Positions 8,366-16,154 of a DNA stretch of 64,000 nucleotides are shown here, piece after piece. Position numbers and translations under genes: made by a program. The notes beneath the pieces were generated by a model. It was given only the letters and a program-made list of their open reading frames with translations, was not told where the DNA came from and searched no databases. The stretch lies in the NCBI GenBank assembly GCA_016205025.1, contig JACQJO010000029.1, forward strand, positions 33,759-97,758, in the 5' to 3' direction. This stretch comes from Elusimicrobiota bacterium. GTDB lineage: Bacteria > Elusimicrobiota > Elusimicrobia > JACQPE01. How positions within the stretch are numbered: position 1 is the first letter of the stretch; each line of letters starts with the position of its first letter.

Positions 8366-11173
8366 TTATTCAGCCTGTCTCGAAAGAATGGCCGAAAGGT
8401 CTGCCGTATTCTTCGAGACATCCCAGACCCATTGGCCGAAGCCGCCGTGCGCATTAACAGCCTCGACCCACTCCTTCAGGAACTCGCGCTTGGTGCGGTT
8501 TTCTTGGGAGTCCTGGCCTTTGACTTCGAGGATCAACATCTTGCCGCCCTTGAGCCGAATTAAAAAATCAGGGTAATACTTCTTCACGATCCCATTAAAA
8601 ATATAAAGGACATAGAATCCAAGGTGGTCGTTTTTGGCCCAGGCTTCGACGTTTTTGTCGTGATCTAGCTTGAATGACTCGCTGGCTTCCCAGGTGCTGT
8701 CGTAGACGCAGTGGCTGATGTGAGAATGCTGCGTGTGCTCGCAGGGTTTGCCAGTGAACCAAGCGCGCATGTCGCCGGTTGATCGGATGGGGCACTCGGT
8801 GTCGAAAACTGGAACTAATGCCTCTGTGTTAGAAAAACGAATTGCCTCCCAGATATGCTGGACAATCTTGGACATATTAAGGGTCAACAGAATCCGCCGA
8901 CGCAGATCATCCTGATTAAACAGTGGCGGCTCAATTTCGATCTTATCGCTGTTAAGGAATTGATCGACCAATCTAATGAGCTGAGCTAATAGAAACTCCC
9001 GATTTGCCTTCCAACCAGGTCTCATCTGGTCGTAGATGTCACCGGCCACTTCGAAGATAACCTTTTGCATCCTGAACTTGCGCCCGAGACCCTCGAGGTC
9101 AATCTCGGCAATCTTTGTAGCGTCGGGTTTGCCCTCGACTATAGGCGCTAGTTCGGCCAGCGTACGAGTCTCGTTGGCATTGATCGTAAGCCGCTTGACC
9201 TTCGACCACTCTAACGCAATCTGCGGCCGGTATTCATGGTCGATACGCACGATGTTGGGCCATGAAATCTGAAATTGCGACTTCTCTGGCAATGCCTCTA
9301 TACGGGTCTTGGGTGGAGGAGGGGGCGGGGGTGGACCATCGCCTCCCTCGTGGGGCAGGAAGGTGAACGGGACCCCGAAAATGTTGACGTACTCCGGCTC
9401 GAAAAGTCCGGTTGCGGGATTCACGTCGTAGGACGTGCGTCGCAGACCGCGGCCGACCACCTGCTCGCATAGAAGCTGGCTGGTGAAGGCGCGCAGCCCC
9501 ATGATATGCGTCACGGTTTTGGCGTCCCATCCTTCCGATAACATCCCGACCGAAATAACCTTCTGAATTTGTTCACCTGGCTGACCAGTCTTGCCAACGG
9601 TGTCCACCTTGCGCCGCAGCAACTCCGCCTGTTCCTTCTTGGAAAGTTTCCTGATGGGAGCTTCGCCATCGTCTTCCTCATCGGATGTGCCATTGATGCG
9701 TATCTCCACAGGCTCTTCAAGGGCTTCGGCCTCGTCGAGAACTTTGGAGTCGATGTGCAAAGTCTTGTCGGGAGCCTTGAGCTCATCAATACGGATTTTA
9801 CCGCGCGTGATAGAGTATTGGATGCGGGCGGCCGTTTCAGTACGATTGGCCACGGAAATCATGACCGGAGGCGTTGGGAACCCTCTCTTTTTCCAGTCAT
9901 TAGCTGTCTCCAGCCAGTCTTTCCCCAGGAGATAGTATCCATTGATCACCAGGTCAGGCAGCTTTTCGTGCGGCTCGGCCTTGCGGTTGAGATCATCTTT
10001 AACCTCCGGGTCCACATAGATGTGGTAAAGCCGAGACTTGTATGTTTTGGCGTCGGGAACACCATCGTCACGGATCACGACGCGCGGTGTCTTGACCAGA
10101 CCTGATTCAATGGCATCGTTAAGCCCGAAATCGCTGACGATCCAATCGAATAAAGTCTCCTCGCCGCTTCTTTTGCCAGTGGGAGCAAAGGGCGTGGCTG
10201 TCAAATCAAAACACCGAAGGATACCCCGCGTCTTATGTATGCGGTCGAGCCCGCCGATCCAGCGGGTCGCTTCCTCGATATCTTCCCTGCGAACCCCCTT
10301 GATAGTGGATTTTGGAGGAACCCGCCAAGCATGGTGAGCTTCGTCGTTGATCACCACGAGGTTACTGGCGGATGCCATATCACATAAAACACGCTGGGTG
10401 AATGCCTCGTCACTTTCCTCGCCCTTCTTCATCACCCTCGGTCCTGATTCTGGATCTAAAGGCATCAGGGCATGCCAGTTGTGAATGAAAACTTTTCCAG
10501 TGCGGAGCTTATCGTGAAGTCCCGGCGGAATGAGCCTGAACTCCTCGTAATAATTGCCGGGACCGGCAGGGATTAATACCTGCAGACGGCTTTTTACCGT
10601 CAATCCTGGCGCAATGATAAAAATGTTTTTAGAGTAGCGCTTGTCCTGAGGATAAGTCGTCTTATTGAGAACCTGCCAGGCTATGATCATGCCCATGACC
10701 GTGGTCTTTCCTGAACCAGTAGCCATTTTTGAACAGATGCGGGAGAACGCACCGCCGTCGCTCGGTATATTAATGCCCTGGCGCTCCGAGGGTGGGGCTT
10801 CGGTCAGCCAAATTAAAGTCTCGATAGCCTCCATCTGGCAAAAAAAGAGGCGTTGATTGGAATCTCTCTGCGCGGGATCGCGCCAATGCTCAAGAAGCCT
10901 GCGTGTTATCCCGGTCGTACCGGCGTAAGGTGTATGAGGATGCTCGCGCCAGGCCTTTACCCGCTCGCGGATTTTGTTGACCAGGGGCAACTCGATAAAC
11001 TCCCCTGGGTCATCGAAGGATCGGGAACTCTCAGAGGCGCGGATGTATCCGGCCGGCCGCCTCTTGCCCTCTATCAGGGCGAACGAGCGCGTGTCCCTGT
11101 CGTAGGACCAATAGCGCAGAGGCTCATCGTAGGGAGAATTGATAATAAGCCGGTCGATCTTATCAGCCATCAA
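8366..11173 (-). CDS. res: type III restriction endonuclease, Res subunit
   Basis: A 935-residue SF2 helicase-nuclease. Walker A is ATGSGKT (151-157). The DEAH box is in VVINDEAHHAW. Helicase motif VI is in EQVVGRGLRR. The C-terminal nuclease has PDFLI...LILEVKG, the PD-(D/E)XK core of Res proteins. Type III Res works with a Mod dimer, moves along DNA after ATP hydrolysis and cuts beside unmodified head-to-head sites. The start overlaps the mod stop by four bases. Length and motifs are intact, so the enzyme is probably active. Confidence 0.95.
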   Translation of the reverse strand: MMADKIDRLIINSPYDEPLRYWSYDRDTRSFALIEGKRRPAGYIRASESSRSFDDPGEFIELPLVNKIRERVKAWREHPHTPYAGTTGITRRLLEHWRDPAQRDSNQRLFFCQMEAIETLIWLTEAPPSERQGINIPSDGGAFSRICSKMATGSGKTTVMGMIIAWQVLNKTTYPQDKRYSKNIFIIAPGLTVKSRLQVLIPAGPGNYYEEFRLIPPGLHDKLRTGKVFIHNWHALMPLDPESGPRVMKKGEESDEAFTQRVLCDMASASNLVVINDEAHHAWRVPPKSTIKGVRREDIEEATRWIGGLDRIHKTRGILRCFDLTATPFAPTGKRSGEETLFDWIVSDFGLNDAIESGLVKTPRVVIRDDGVPDAKTYKSRLYHIYVDPEVKDDLNRKAEPHEKLPDLVINGYYLLGKDWLETANDWKKRGFPTPPVMISVANRTETAARIQYSITRGKIRIDELKAPDKTLHIDSKVLDEAEALEEPVEIRINGTSDEEDDGEAPIRKLSKKEQAELLRRKVDTVGKTGQPGEQIQKVISVGMLSEGWDAKTVTHIMGLRAFTSQLLCEQVVGRGLRRTSYDVNPATGLFEPEYVNIFGVPFTFLPHEGGDGPPPPPPPPKTRIEALPEKSQFQISWPNIVRIDHEYRPQIALEWSKVKRLTINANETRTLAELAPIVEGKPDATKIAEIDLEGLGRKFRMQKVIFEVAGDIYDQMRPGWKANREFLLAQLIRLVDQFLNSDKIEIEPPLFNQDDLRRRILLTLNMSKIVQHIWEAIRFSNTEALVPVFDTECPIRSTGDMRAWFTGKPCEHTQHSHISHCVYDSTWEASESFKLDHDKNVEAWAKNDHLGFYVLYIFNGIVKKYYPDFLIRLKGGKMLILEVKGQDSQENRTKREFLKEWVEAVNAHGGFGQWVWDVSKNTADLSAILSRQAE

Positions 11174-13710
11174 CCAACCTCGATCACCTTAAGGCTCTCA
11201 ATGCCTCGGTCATCCACAATTTTAACGGCCACCCGCTTATGCTTGCCAAGTTCAAAGGGAAGAGACACTGTTCCGCGATAGGCTTCAATGAGTTCTTGGT
11301 CAATCTCGGCCTTCAGATTCTTCGCTAGACGCGCCCACCCCTCATCTTGGCCGACCATCGGAAAAAAGACCTGGCGAGGGTACAAGCTTCGACTATCGTA
11401 ATCCGTGTCTAGCATCCAGACGGCAATCTTGGAAGTGTCGCCCGATTCTATAGCACCGGTCTTAGTGTTGTAGTAATCAAAGCCGTGGATCTCGACCTGA
11501 TACTTGCCCTTGTCCTCACCTTTCTTGATTTCACGAACAGCAACGTCGGGTTGCCCCATAAGCCAAAAAGATTGGTTACTCGACCGCTGTTTTTTGAGAT
11601 CCTCCGTTAACAAATCGTTATTCATCTTAATTTTTAGAAAGGTCATCCCTGTTTTTTCTTGGGTAAGTTCGTCGATATCCTTAGCAGCTTCGGGGTCAAA
11701 TTCAAACGACGCAAAAAGAATCATGGTCGGCTTCGGGCTAAGCGTGCGTGCTTCTTCCCACGCCAATTCGACTTGCTTCTGCTCTAGGGGCGCATGTTCG
11801 GGGCCAAACGAGATCACGACTCGTTCGGGGTTGACACCTTTTGTCTCTCCATCAGCATGTAGCCACTTTGTCCCAGGAAGCGGCTCAATCCGTGCGAATT
11901 CAATTAGCTGTTTGCCCTTTCCACGAATGCCCGTCTTAACCAGTTCCGCTCGCCATTCTGACTGGCGAGATGTAGTTCCTGTTCGCGCCACTGAGGAATC
12001 TGCTTCCCTGCTCTCTTCGACTGTAGAATCTAGTGGCCGGACGGTCGGCGCTGGAACAGCTTCAACTGTAAACGGCCCAGAGATACGGACTTTCCCGCGA
12101 TCAATAGCAGGCCGATCGTAGAGTACCTCCTGCCCCGACGGCTCGTTCTGCGCAATCGACCGGAGGGTAACGTGAGGGACGGTTTTGTATTTGAACCCAC
12201 TCGAGATGCCTTCATGAGGATGCGCTAACTCGTAATAATCATACAGAGCGGTCATCAGCCGCTGCTTAGCCAATGTGGTGGCGACACGCGAAGTATCGCA
12301 CACGATCCAGCGTCGCCCCCACTGCTCCGCGACTACGGCCGTGGTTCCGCTACCACAGGTCGGATCAATCACTAAATCACCTGGATCGGTGCACATCAAC
12401 AAACATCTCTCGATTACCTTGGTCGCAGTCTGCACCACATACGTCTTGCCCATTTCCCCTCGGGTATCAGCCCATAGGTTGGTCAGTTCCGTTACTGGAT
12501 AATCATCAAAGTACATCACCTGGTAAATCGAATCGCCCAGAGAGATCAGACGTTTGGCCGCAATCAATCGCTGCATACCCTCCTTGTTGGTTCGCCAACT
12601 TGTGCCCGCTTTGGGTGTAAATTTTTTACCCTCATATTCAAACGCATAGACGCAACTAGGCGTTAAACCTGCCGCTGTCAGCTTGGTGGGAGCGAAAAGT
12701 TTCCATTCGCTTGGCAATTTTTCGATGGTAGCGAACTCCTCTGCCGTCAATCGGCGACGCTTGCCATTCGGAAGTTCTACCCAAGCATAGCCCGTGACCC
12801 CTTCACTGCCCAACTGTTTTTCCAACAGAAGACGATGAAACTTGTAGTTGTCCTTGTCTCGAGCATACCAGACGAGATAATCAGAGACGACACCAAGCCC
12901 CTTGGCTCCAAGTGGGTTCGTTTTCTTGAATGTGACCTGGCTGACAAAATTGGTCGGGCCGAAAACCTCATCCATCAAGTTTCTGACAAGGTGCACATTT
13001 TCATCGGAAATTTGAACGAAACAGGAACCACTATCGACAAGAAGTTCCCTGGCCAGCAGAAGACGATCTCGAAGGTAGGTCAAGTATGAGTGTATTCCAA
13101 GTTCCCACGTATCTCGAAAGGCGCGGATCATCTCCGGTTCCTGGGTAAGGTCTTCGTCCTTGCCATCCTTGACTACTCGATTATTCACAAATGGCTGAAA
13201 GTTCGAGCCGTAGCTGATCCCATAGGGAGGGTCGATATAGACCATCTGCACCTGCCCCGCCATGCCCTCTTTCTCAATTAGGGAGTTCATGACCAACAGG
13301 GAATCGCCAGCGATTAGGCGATTGGACCAATTGTGTGAATGCTTATAAAAATCCAGCGCCTCACGAAGTGGAGGATTTTCCTTCAAAGATTCGAATAAAG
13401 GGAGATAACCTTCATCCCAGCCACCATTTCTCTTGCGAACGGCTTCGATAATAGTCTTGGGGTCAATGCGTTCGTGGACGTGGAGAGAAACAGTGGGCAC
13501 CTCGAAGGAGGTGTGTTCTTTTTTTCCGGCCCATTCTAAGCGCGGGTCCAGGTGTGGATCGTAGGCATAGGTTTTCTTGTCAGCATCCTTTTCAGTATCG
13601 GCCGTGACCAAACCGACCGGAGGATTATTTTTTCTCTTCTTGTCCGAGTGATCGTACTGCTCGATAGGCTTTTTGTCGGTCAAAAATACGGATTTTCGTT
13701 TAAGAGCCAT
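11170..13710 (-). CDS. mod: type III modification methyltransferase, Mod subunit
   Basis: An 846-residue N6-adenine methyltransferase of the beta class. Motif IV DPPY (160-163, YIDPPYGISYG) comes first and motif I (VIDPTCGSGTTAVVAEQWGRRW) follows in the middle of the protein, with the target-recognition region between. The C-terminal ~350 residues include a lysine/glutamate-rich region and probably contact Res. Mod sets the recognition sequence for both methylation and cleavage. It is larger than the ~600-650 residues usual for type III Mod, mostly because of the C-terminal extension. It lies 27 bases after the HTH gene. Confidence 0.93.
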   Translation of the reverse strand: MALKRKSVFLTDKKPIEQYDHSDKKRKNNPPVGLVTADTEKDADKKTYAYDPHLDPRLEWAGKKEHTSFEVPTVSLHVHERIDPKTIIEAVRKRNGGWDEGYLPLFESLKENPPLREALDFYKHSHNWSNRLIAGDSLLVMNSLIEKEGMAGQVQMVYIDPPYGISYGSNFQPFVNNRVVKDGKDEDLTQEPEMIRAFRDTWELGIHSYLTYLRDRLLLARELLVDSGSCFVQISDENVHLVRNLMDEVFGPTNFVSQVTFKKTNPLGAKGLGVVSDYLVWYARDKDNYKFHRLLLEKQLGSEGVTGYAWVELPNGKRRRLTAEEFATIEKLPSEWKLFAPTKLTAAGLTPSCVYAFEYEGKKFTPKAGTSWRTNKEGMQRLIAAKRLISLGDSIYQVMYFDDYPVTELTNLWADTRGEMGKTYVVQTATKVIERCLLMCTDPGDLVIDPTCGSGTTAVVAEQWGRRWIVCDTSRVATTLAKQRLMTALYDYYELAHPHEGISSGFKYKTVPHVTLRSIAQNEPSGQEVLYDRPAIDRGKVRISGPFTVEAVPAPTVRPLDSTVEESREADSSVARTGTTSRQSEWRAELVKTGIRGKGKQLIEFARIEPLPGTKWLHADGETKGVNPERVVISFGPEHAPLEQKQVELAWEEARTLSPKPTMILFASFEFDPEAAKDIDELTQEKTGMTFLKIKMNNDLLTEDLKKQRSSNQSFWLMGQPDVAVREIKKGEDKGKYQVEIHGFDYYNTKTGAIESGDTSKIAVWMLDTDYDSRSLYPRQVFFPMVGQDEGWARLAKNLKAEIDQELIEAYRGTVSLPFELGKHKRVAVKIVDDRGIESLKVIEVG

Positions 13711-13737
13711 TGCGCATCTTCCTCCAAATTCCGATGA

Positions 13738-13932
13738 TCATTTTCCTTTTGCCAACTGTTTCAAAAATAAATTCAATTCTGACTTCTGGTACAACCGATA
13801 GCCGCTTATAGGCTGTTTCCTTGCCTTAAGTTTACCGGTTCTATCCCAATTTCTGAGCGTGCTGGAACTGACACCCAAAAAGGCCGCTGCTTTGCTAACG
13901 GTCAAATAATTTTTTAGATTTGGCAAGGCCAT
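13738..13932 (-). CDS. MerR/excisionase-type HTH protein
   Basis: A 64-residue single-domain protein (YLTVSKAAAFLGVSSSTLRNWDRTGKLKARKQPISGYRLYQKSELNLFLKQL) with a MerR-like helix-turn-helix and wing and no effector domain. As first gene of the restriction operon it may control expression of the operon, in the way small controller proteins do. An excisionase role is an alternative, because the fold is shared with Xis proteins. Confidence 0.8.
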   Translation of the reverse strand: MALPNLKNYLTVSKAAAFLGVSSSTLRNWDRTGKLKARKQPISGYRLYQKSELNLFLKQLAKGK

Positions 13933-13941
13933 AGAATTAAG

Positions 13942-13971
13942 AGAATACCAAACTATGGGAACCCCTTACAA
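13942..13971 (-). promoter_or_regulatory. weak candidate promoter of the defence operon
   Basis: On the minus strand TTGTAA (13971-13966) and TATTCT (13947-13942) are 18 bases apart in the 57-base gap between the last lysis gene and the HTH gene. The predicted transcript start would be almost at the HTH start codon. The match is poor, and readthrough from the phage late operon is an alternative. Confidence 0.25.
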
Positions 13972-13989
13972 ACCTTGCATTTATTTTTG

Positions 13990-14586
13990 TCAGAAATTGG
14001 TCCTGATGCCCAGCCCAAGACGCGTTTTACCGGACCAACTTAGCCCAATCACTCCAAGAATCTCCAAATTGTAAAATGGCAACGCATCATCCACATGGCG
14101 AGTAAGTCCCATCCCGCCAAATTGAGGATTGACCTCGGCTATGATTCCATAGCGATTCCAATAAACCCACTTGAAATCAATCGCGGGCAAAATTTTTCCC
14201 GAATAAATTACCCCGCCGCCCCAACGTTTTGTGAAGCCCCGATTTTTAATGATGATTTCCGGCGAGGCTTCTGGACTATTATCCTTGATTTCGACATCAA
14301 CGCGCCCTTCTGGTGGCAGGTAGCGGTCCCGGTAAACAATTTTTGCTCCATCGCGCCATTTAGTGATGACGCGGTCTTTATAAATGGTGATTGTCTGCCT
14401 GGTCCCTGGCGGCAGGCCTTCGATTTTGGCGGTCAGTTCGTGCGATCTAGTTTTTTCTCTGTTGAGCCTCCACCCCGCCAGCACAAGAAGAAAAATGAGC
14501 AGAATGATGGCGGCGTCTTTTGGTCTGCGGATTGCAAAAGAGGCGGCCGACTTAAGGGCCGATAGGAATTTAATCGCCAGTCTCAC
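13990..14586 (-). CDS. membrane-anchored protein at the end of the lysis cassette
   Basis: A 198-residue protein with one N-terminal membrane span (AAIILLIFLLVLAGW, about residues 25-40), then a periplasmic part with a charged, valine/tyrosine-rich strand region (ITIYKDRVITKWRDGAKIVYRDRYLP) and a glycine/aromatic-rich C-terminus. The position after holin-like and endolysin genes suggests a spanin-like or other lysis-accessory role. I see no long coiled coil, so an i-spanin assignment is not secure. Its start overlaps the upstream gene by 17 bases. Confidence 0.5.
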   Translation of the reverse strand: MRLAIKFLSALKSAASFAIRRPKDAAIILLIFLLVLAGWRLNREKTRSHELTAKIEGLPPGTRQTITIYKDRVITKWRDGAKIVYRDRYLPPEGRVDVEIKDNSPEASPEIIIKNRGFTKRWGGGVIYSGKILPAIDFKWVYWNRYGIIAEVNPQFGGMGLTRHVDDALPFYNLEILGVIGLSWSGKTRLGLGIRTNF

Positions 14587-14887
14587 CCTCTTCCTCCAGG
14601 GGGGCCGTCGCAGGCGGACGGCCGTGGCCGTTTTTGACTTTCTCGTAAGTCTTGGTGCAGACGTAGCCTGTGAAAATGACGGACACGACGCCGCCTGTCA
14701 CAGTGATCGCGGTGGGGATGGTTTCGGGGTGGTGAAGGATGGCGTAAACGCAGATCCAAACGTAAAGGCTCATATAAATCCAGTTCCAAAGGGCGCGCAA
14801 GGACTTCATGTCTCGCGCCAGATTTTGGGCGAAATCCATCTTGACCGCTTTGCTGGCCGCGCTGACGGCGAATTGAACCAACCGCAT
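14570..14887 (-). CDS. holin-like small membrane protein
   Basis: A 105-residue protein with two hydrophobic segments (WNWIYMSLYVWICVYAIL and AITVTGGVVSVIFTGYVC) and a charged C-terminal tail ending EEEGETGD. This is the size and topology of class II/III holins, and it directly follows the amidase gene. Holins open the inner membrane to let endolysin reach the wall. The assignment rests on topology and position. Confidence 0.55.
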   Translation of the reverse strand: MRLVQFAVSAASKAVKMDFAQNLARDMKSLRALWNWIYMSLYVWICVYAILHHPETIPTAITVTGGVVSVIFTGYVCTKTYEKVKNGHGRPPATAPLEEEGETGD

Positions 14888-14889
14888 CT

Positions 14890-15465
14890 TTACAACTCGC
14901 TCCTGAACAAATCCATATCCCAGCGGCTACCGGGACAGCTTTTTTGACGCGGCACGCCCAGCTTGTCGAAAACTTCCCTGTGGCCGATGACGTGGCTGGC
15001 TGGAATTTGAAACGCCTCCATAAAAGTTTTGGTAAGGCGCAGATTGAAGTCCCAATGCTCCGGCGTTGGCGGCTCAATATCGAAATTGCCGATCGCGCAG
15101 AGCCCAAGGTATTGCTCATTGAACTGATTGGATGCGCCCTTGACCCCAGCATGGGCTCCGATCATGCTAAGCGGCCGACCCCAATGAAAAACAACCTGCC
15201 CATTGGCCCACTCGGTGCCTCCGTGGTAACCCACGTCTTTCCAGGGCTTAAGGAATGATTTGCCTTGATTGAGACGCAGCCTTTTTTCAAATTCTTCGGC
15301 GGTTACAATCTGTCCGTCTATACGGTAAGAAGTATGGAAACGGACGATGGCTTGCCAGTTGAGACCGGGGCCATCTGGTGTTGCGGAGTGGTGCAAGACG
15401 ATTCCCTTCCAATGACGCGATTTGGCAAGGTCTATGGGGATATCGAGCTTTAATTTATCCGGCAT
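14890..15465 (-). CDS. N-acetylmuramoyl-L-alanine amidase endolysin
   Basis: A 191-residue amidase_2 family enzyme. Likely zinc ligands are the His in VLHHSATPDG, the His in VIGHREVFD and the Cys in KSCPG. The fold also shows YHGGTEWANGQVVFHWGR and GLCAIGNFD. It cleaves the bond between muramic acid and the peptide stem of peptidoglycan. The start is ATG 15465 (MPDKLKLDIP), right after the upstream stop; the longer reading from 15543 would cover the end of the preceding gene. There is no signal peptide, consistent with holin-dependent export. Confidence 0.9.
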   Translation of the reverse strand: MPDKLKLDIPIDLAKSRHWKGIVLHHSATPDGPGLNWQAIVRFHTSYRIDGQIVTAEEFEKRLRLNQGKSFLKPWKDVGYHGGTEWANGQVVFHWGRPLSMIGAHAGVKGASNQFNEQYLGLCAIGNFDIEPPTPEHWDFNLRLTKTFMEAFQIPASHVIGHREVFDKLGVPRQKSCPGSRWDMDLFRSEL

Positions 15466-15467
15466 GA

Positions 15468-15737
15468 TTACCTCATCAGGGCATAGACAATAGCCAGTAC
15501 GGAGCCGAGGCCAATAAGTCCCAACAGCGGCGCGAATATCCACGCCCCAACTGTTTTGAAAAAATTAAGCTCCACTTTCATAGCTGCTATGTCCTTGGCG
15601 TGGTTGCCCATGTATTTTTCAAGCTCCACAAAGGAGCTCCGCAAAATGGAAATTTCCTCAAGGACCCTGTCGGTCTTGGCCTCGAGAGAGGAGAGGCGTT
15701 CCGGTGTTGTGTACCCATCTTCACTCATGAGATTCAA
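15468..15737 (-). CDS. XhlA-like membrane-associated lysis protein
   Basis: An 89-residue protein with an N-terminal coiled-coil-prone region (ERLSSLEAKTDRVLEEISILRSSFVELEKYM) and one C-terminal membrane span (TVGAWIFAPLLGLIGLGSVLAIVYAL). This is the layout of hemolysin XhlA-type phage lysis proteins. It precedes the amidase and overlaps the upstream gene by four bases. Confidence 0.6.
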   Translation of the reverse strand: MNLMSEDGYTTPERLSSLEAKTDRVLEEISILRSSFVELEKYMGNHAKDIAAMKVELNFFKTVGAWIFAPLLGLIGLGSVLAIVYALMR

Positions 15738-16141
15738 ACCTCCAGGTAGTTGACGACGTAGAAAGCTCTTTCGCTTCCCTGAAAGGCGACGTTCTGCACT
15801 TCGAGTTTCTCTCCGACAGCACCCTCCTGGCGCATGGGAACGTAGCCGGACTGGTCATTGACCCAGACTTTATGGATTACGCGCCCGCCCAAAAGTACTT
15901 GGGCCCCCTGGGTGGTATCCGGCTGTTGGGCAATAGCCACGCCTTTAACGATCAATCTCTTGCCTAAGGCGGGCACAACCAAGTCTTCTTTTCCGCCGCC
16001 CATTTTTTCCCTGGCCGCTGTCAAAAAATGCTCTCCTGCTGGCAGGGGCTTAAGGACTGAAACGCGCCGCACCTCTCCATTTTCCTCATAGAGAACCGTC
16101 GGGGTCCTGTTATCGTCTCGCAATGCTTGTTCGTTTGGCAT
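15734..16141 (-). CDS. unknown phage protein at the end of the tail module
   Basis: A 135-residue soluble, strand-rich protein without cysteines or membrane spans (VLYEENGEVRRVSVLKPLPAGEHFLTAAREKM...). It lies between the large tail-tip gene and the lysis genes. It could be a small tail-tip or chaperone component. I do not recognise a family. Confidence 0.55.
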   Translation of the reverse strand: MPNEQALRDDNRTPTVLYEENGEVRRVSVLKPLPAGEHFLTAAREKMGGGKEDLVVPALGKRLIVKGVAIAQQPDTTQGAQVLLGGRVIHKVWVNDQSGYVPMRQEGAVGEKLEVQNVAFQGSERAFYVVNYLEV

Positions 16142-16154
16142 TTTGCATTCCCTC

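Noticed and set aside
3983..13932. BREX or DISARM assignment
   Set aside because: No pglZ, brxL, brxA/B, drmA, drmB or phospholipase-D gene is present. The ATPase and methyltransferase alone are not enough.
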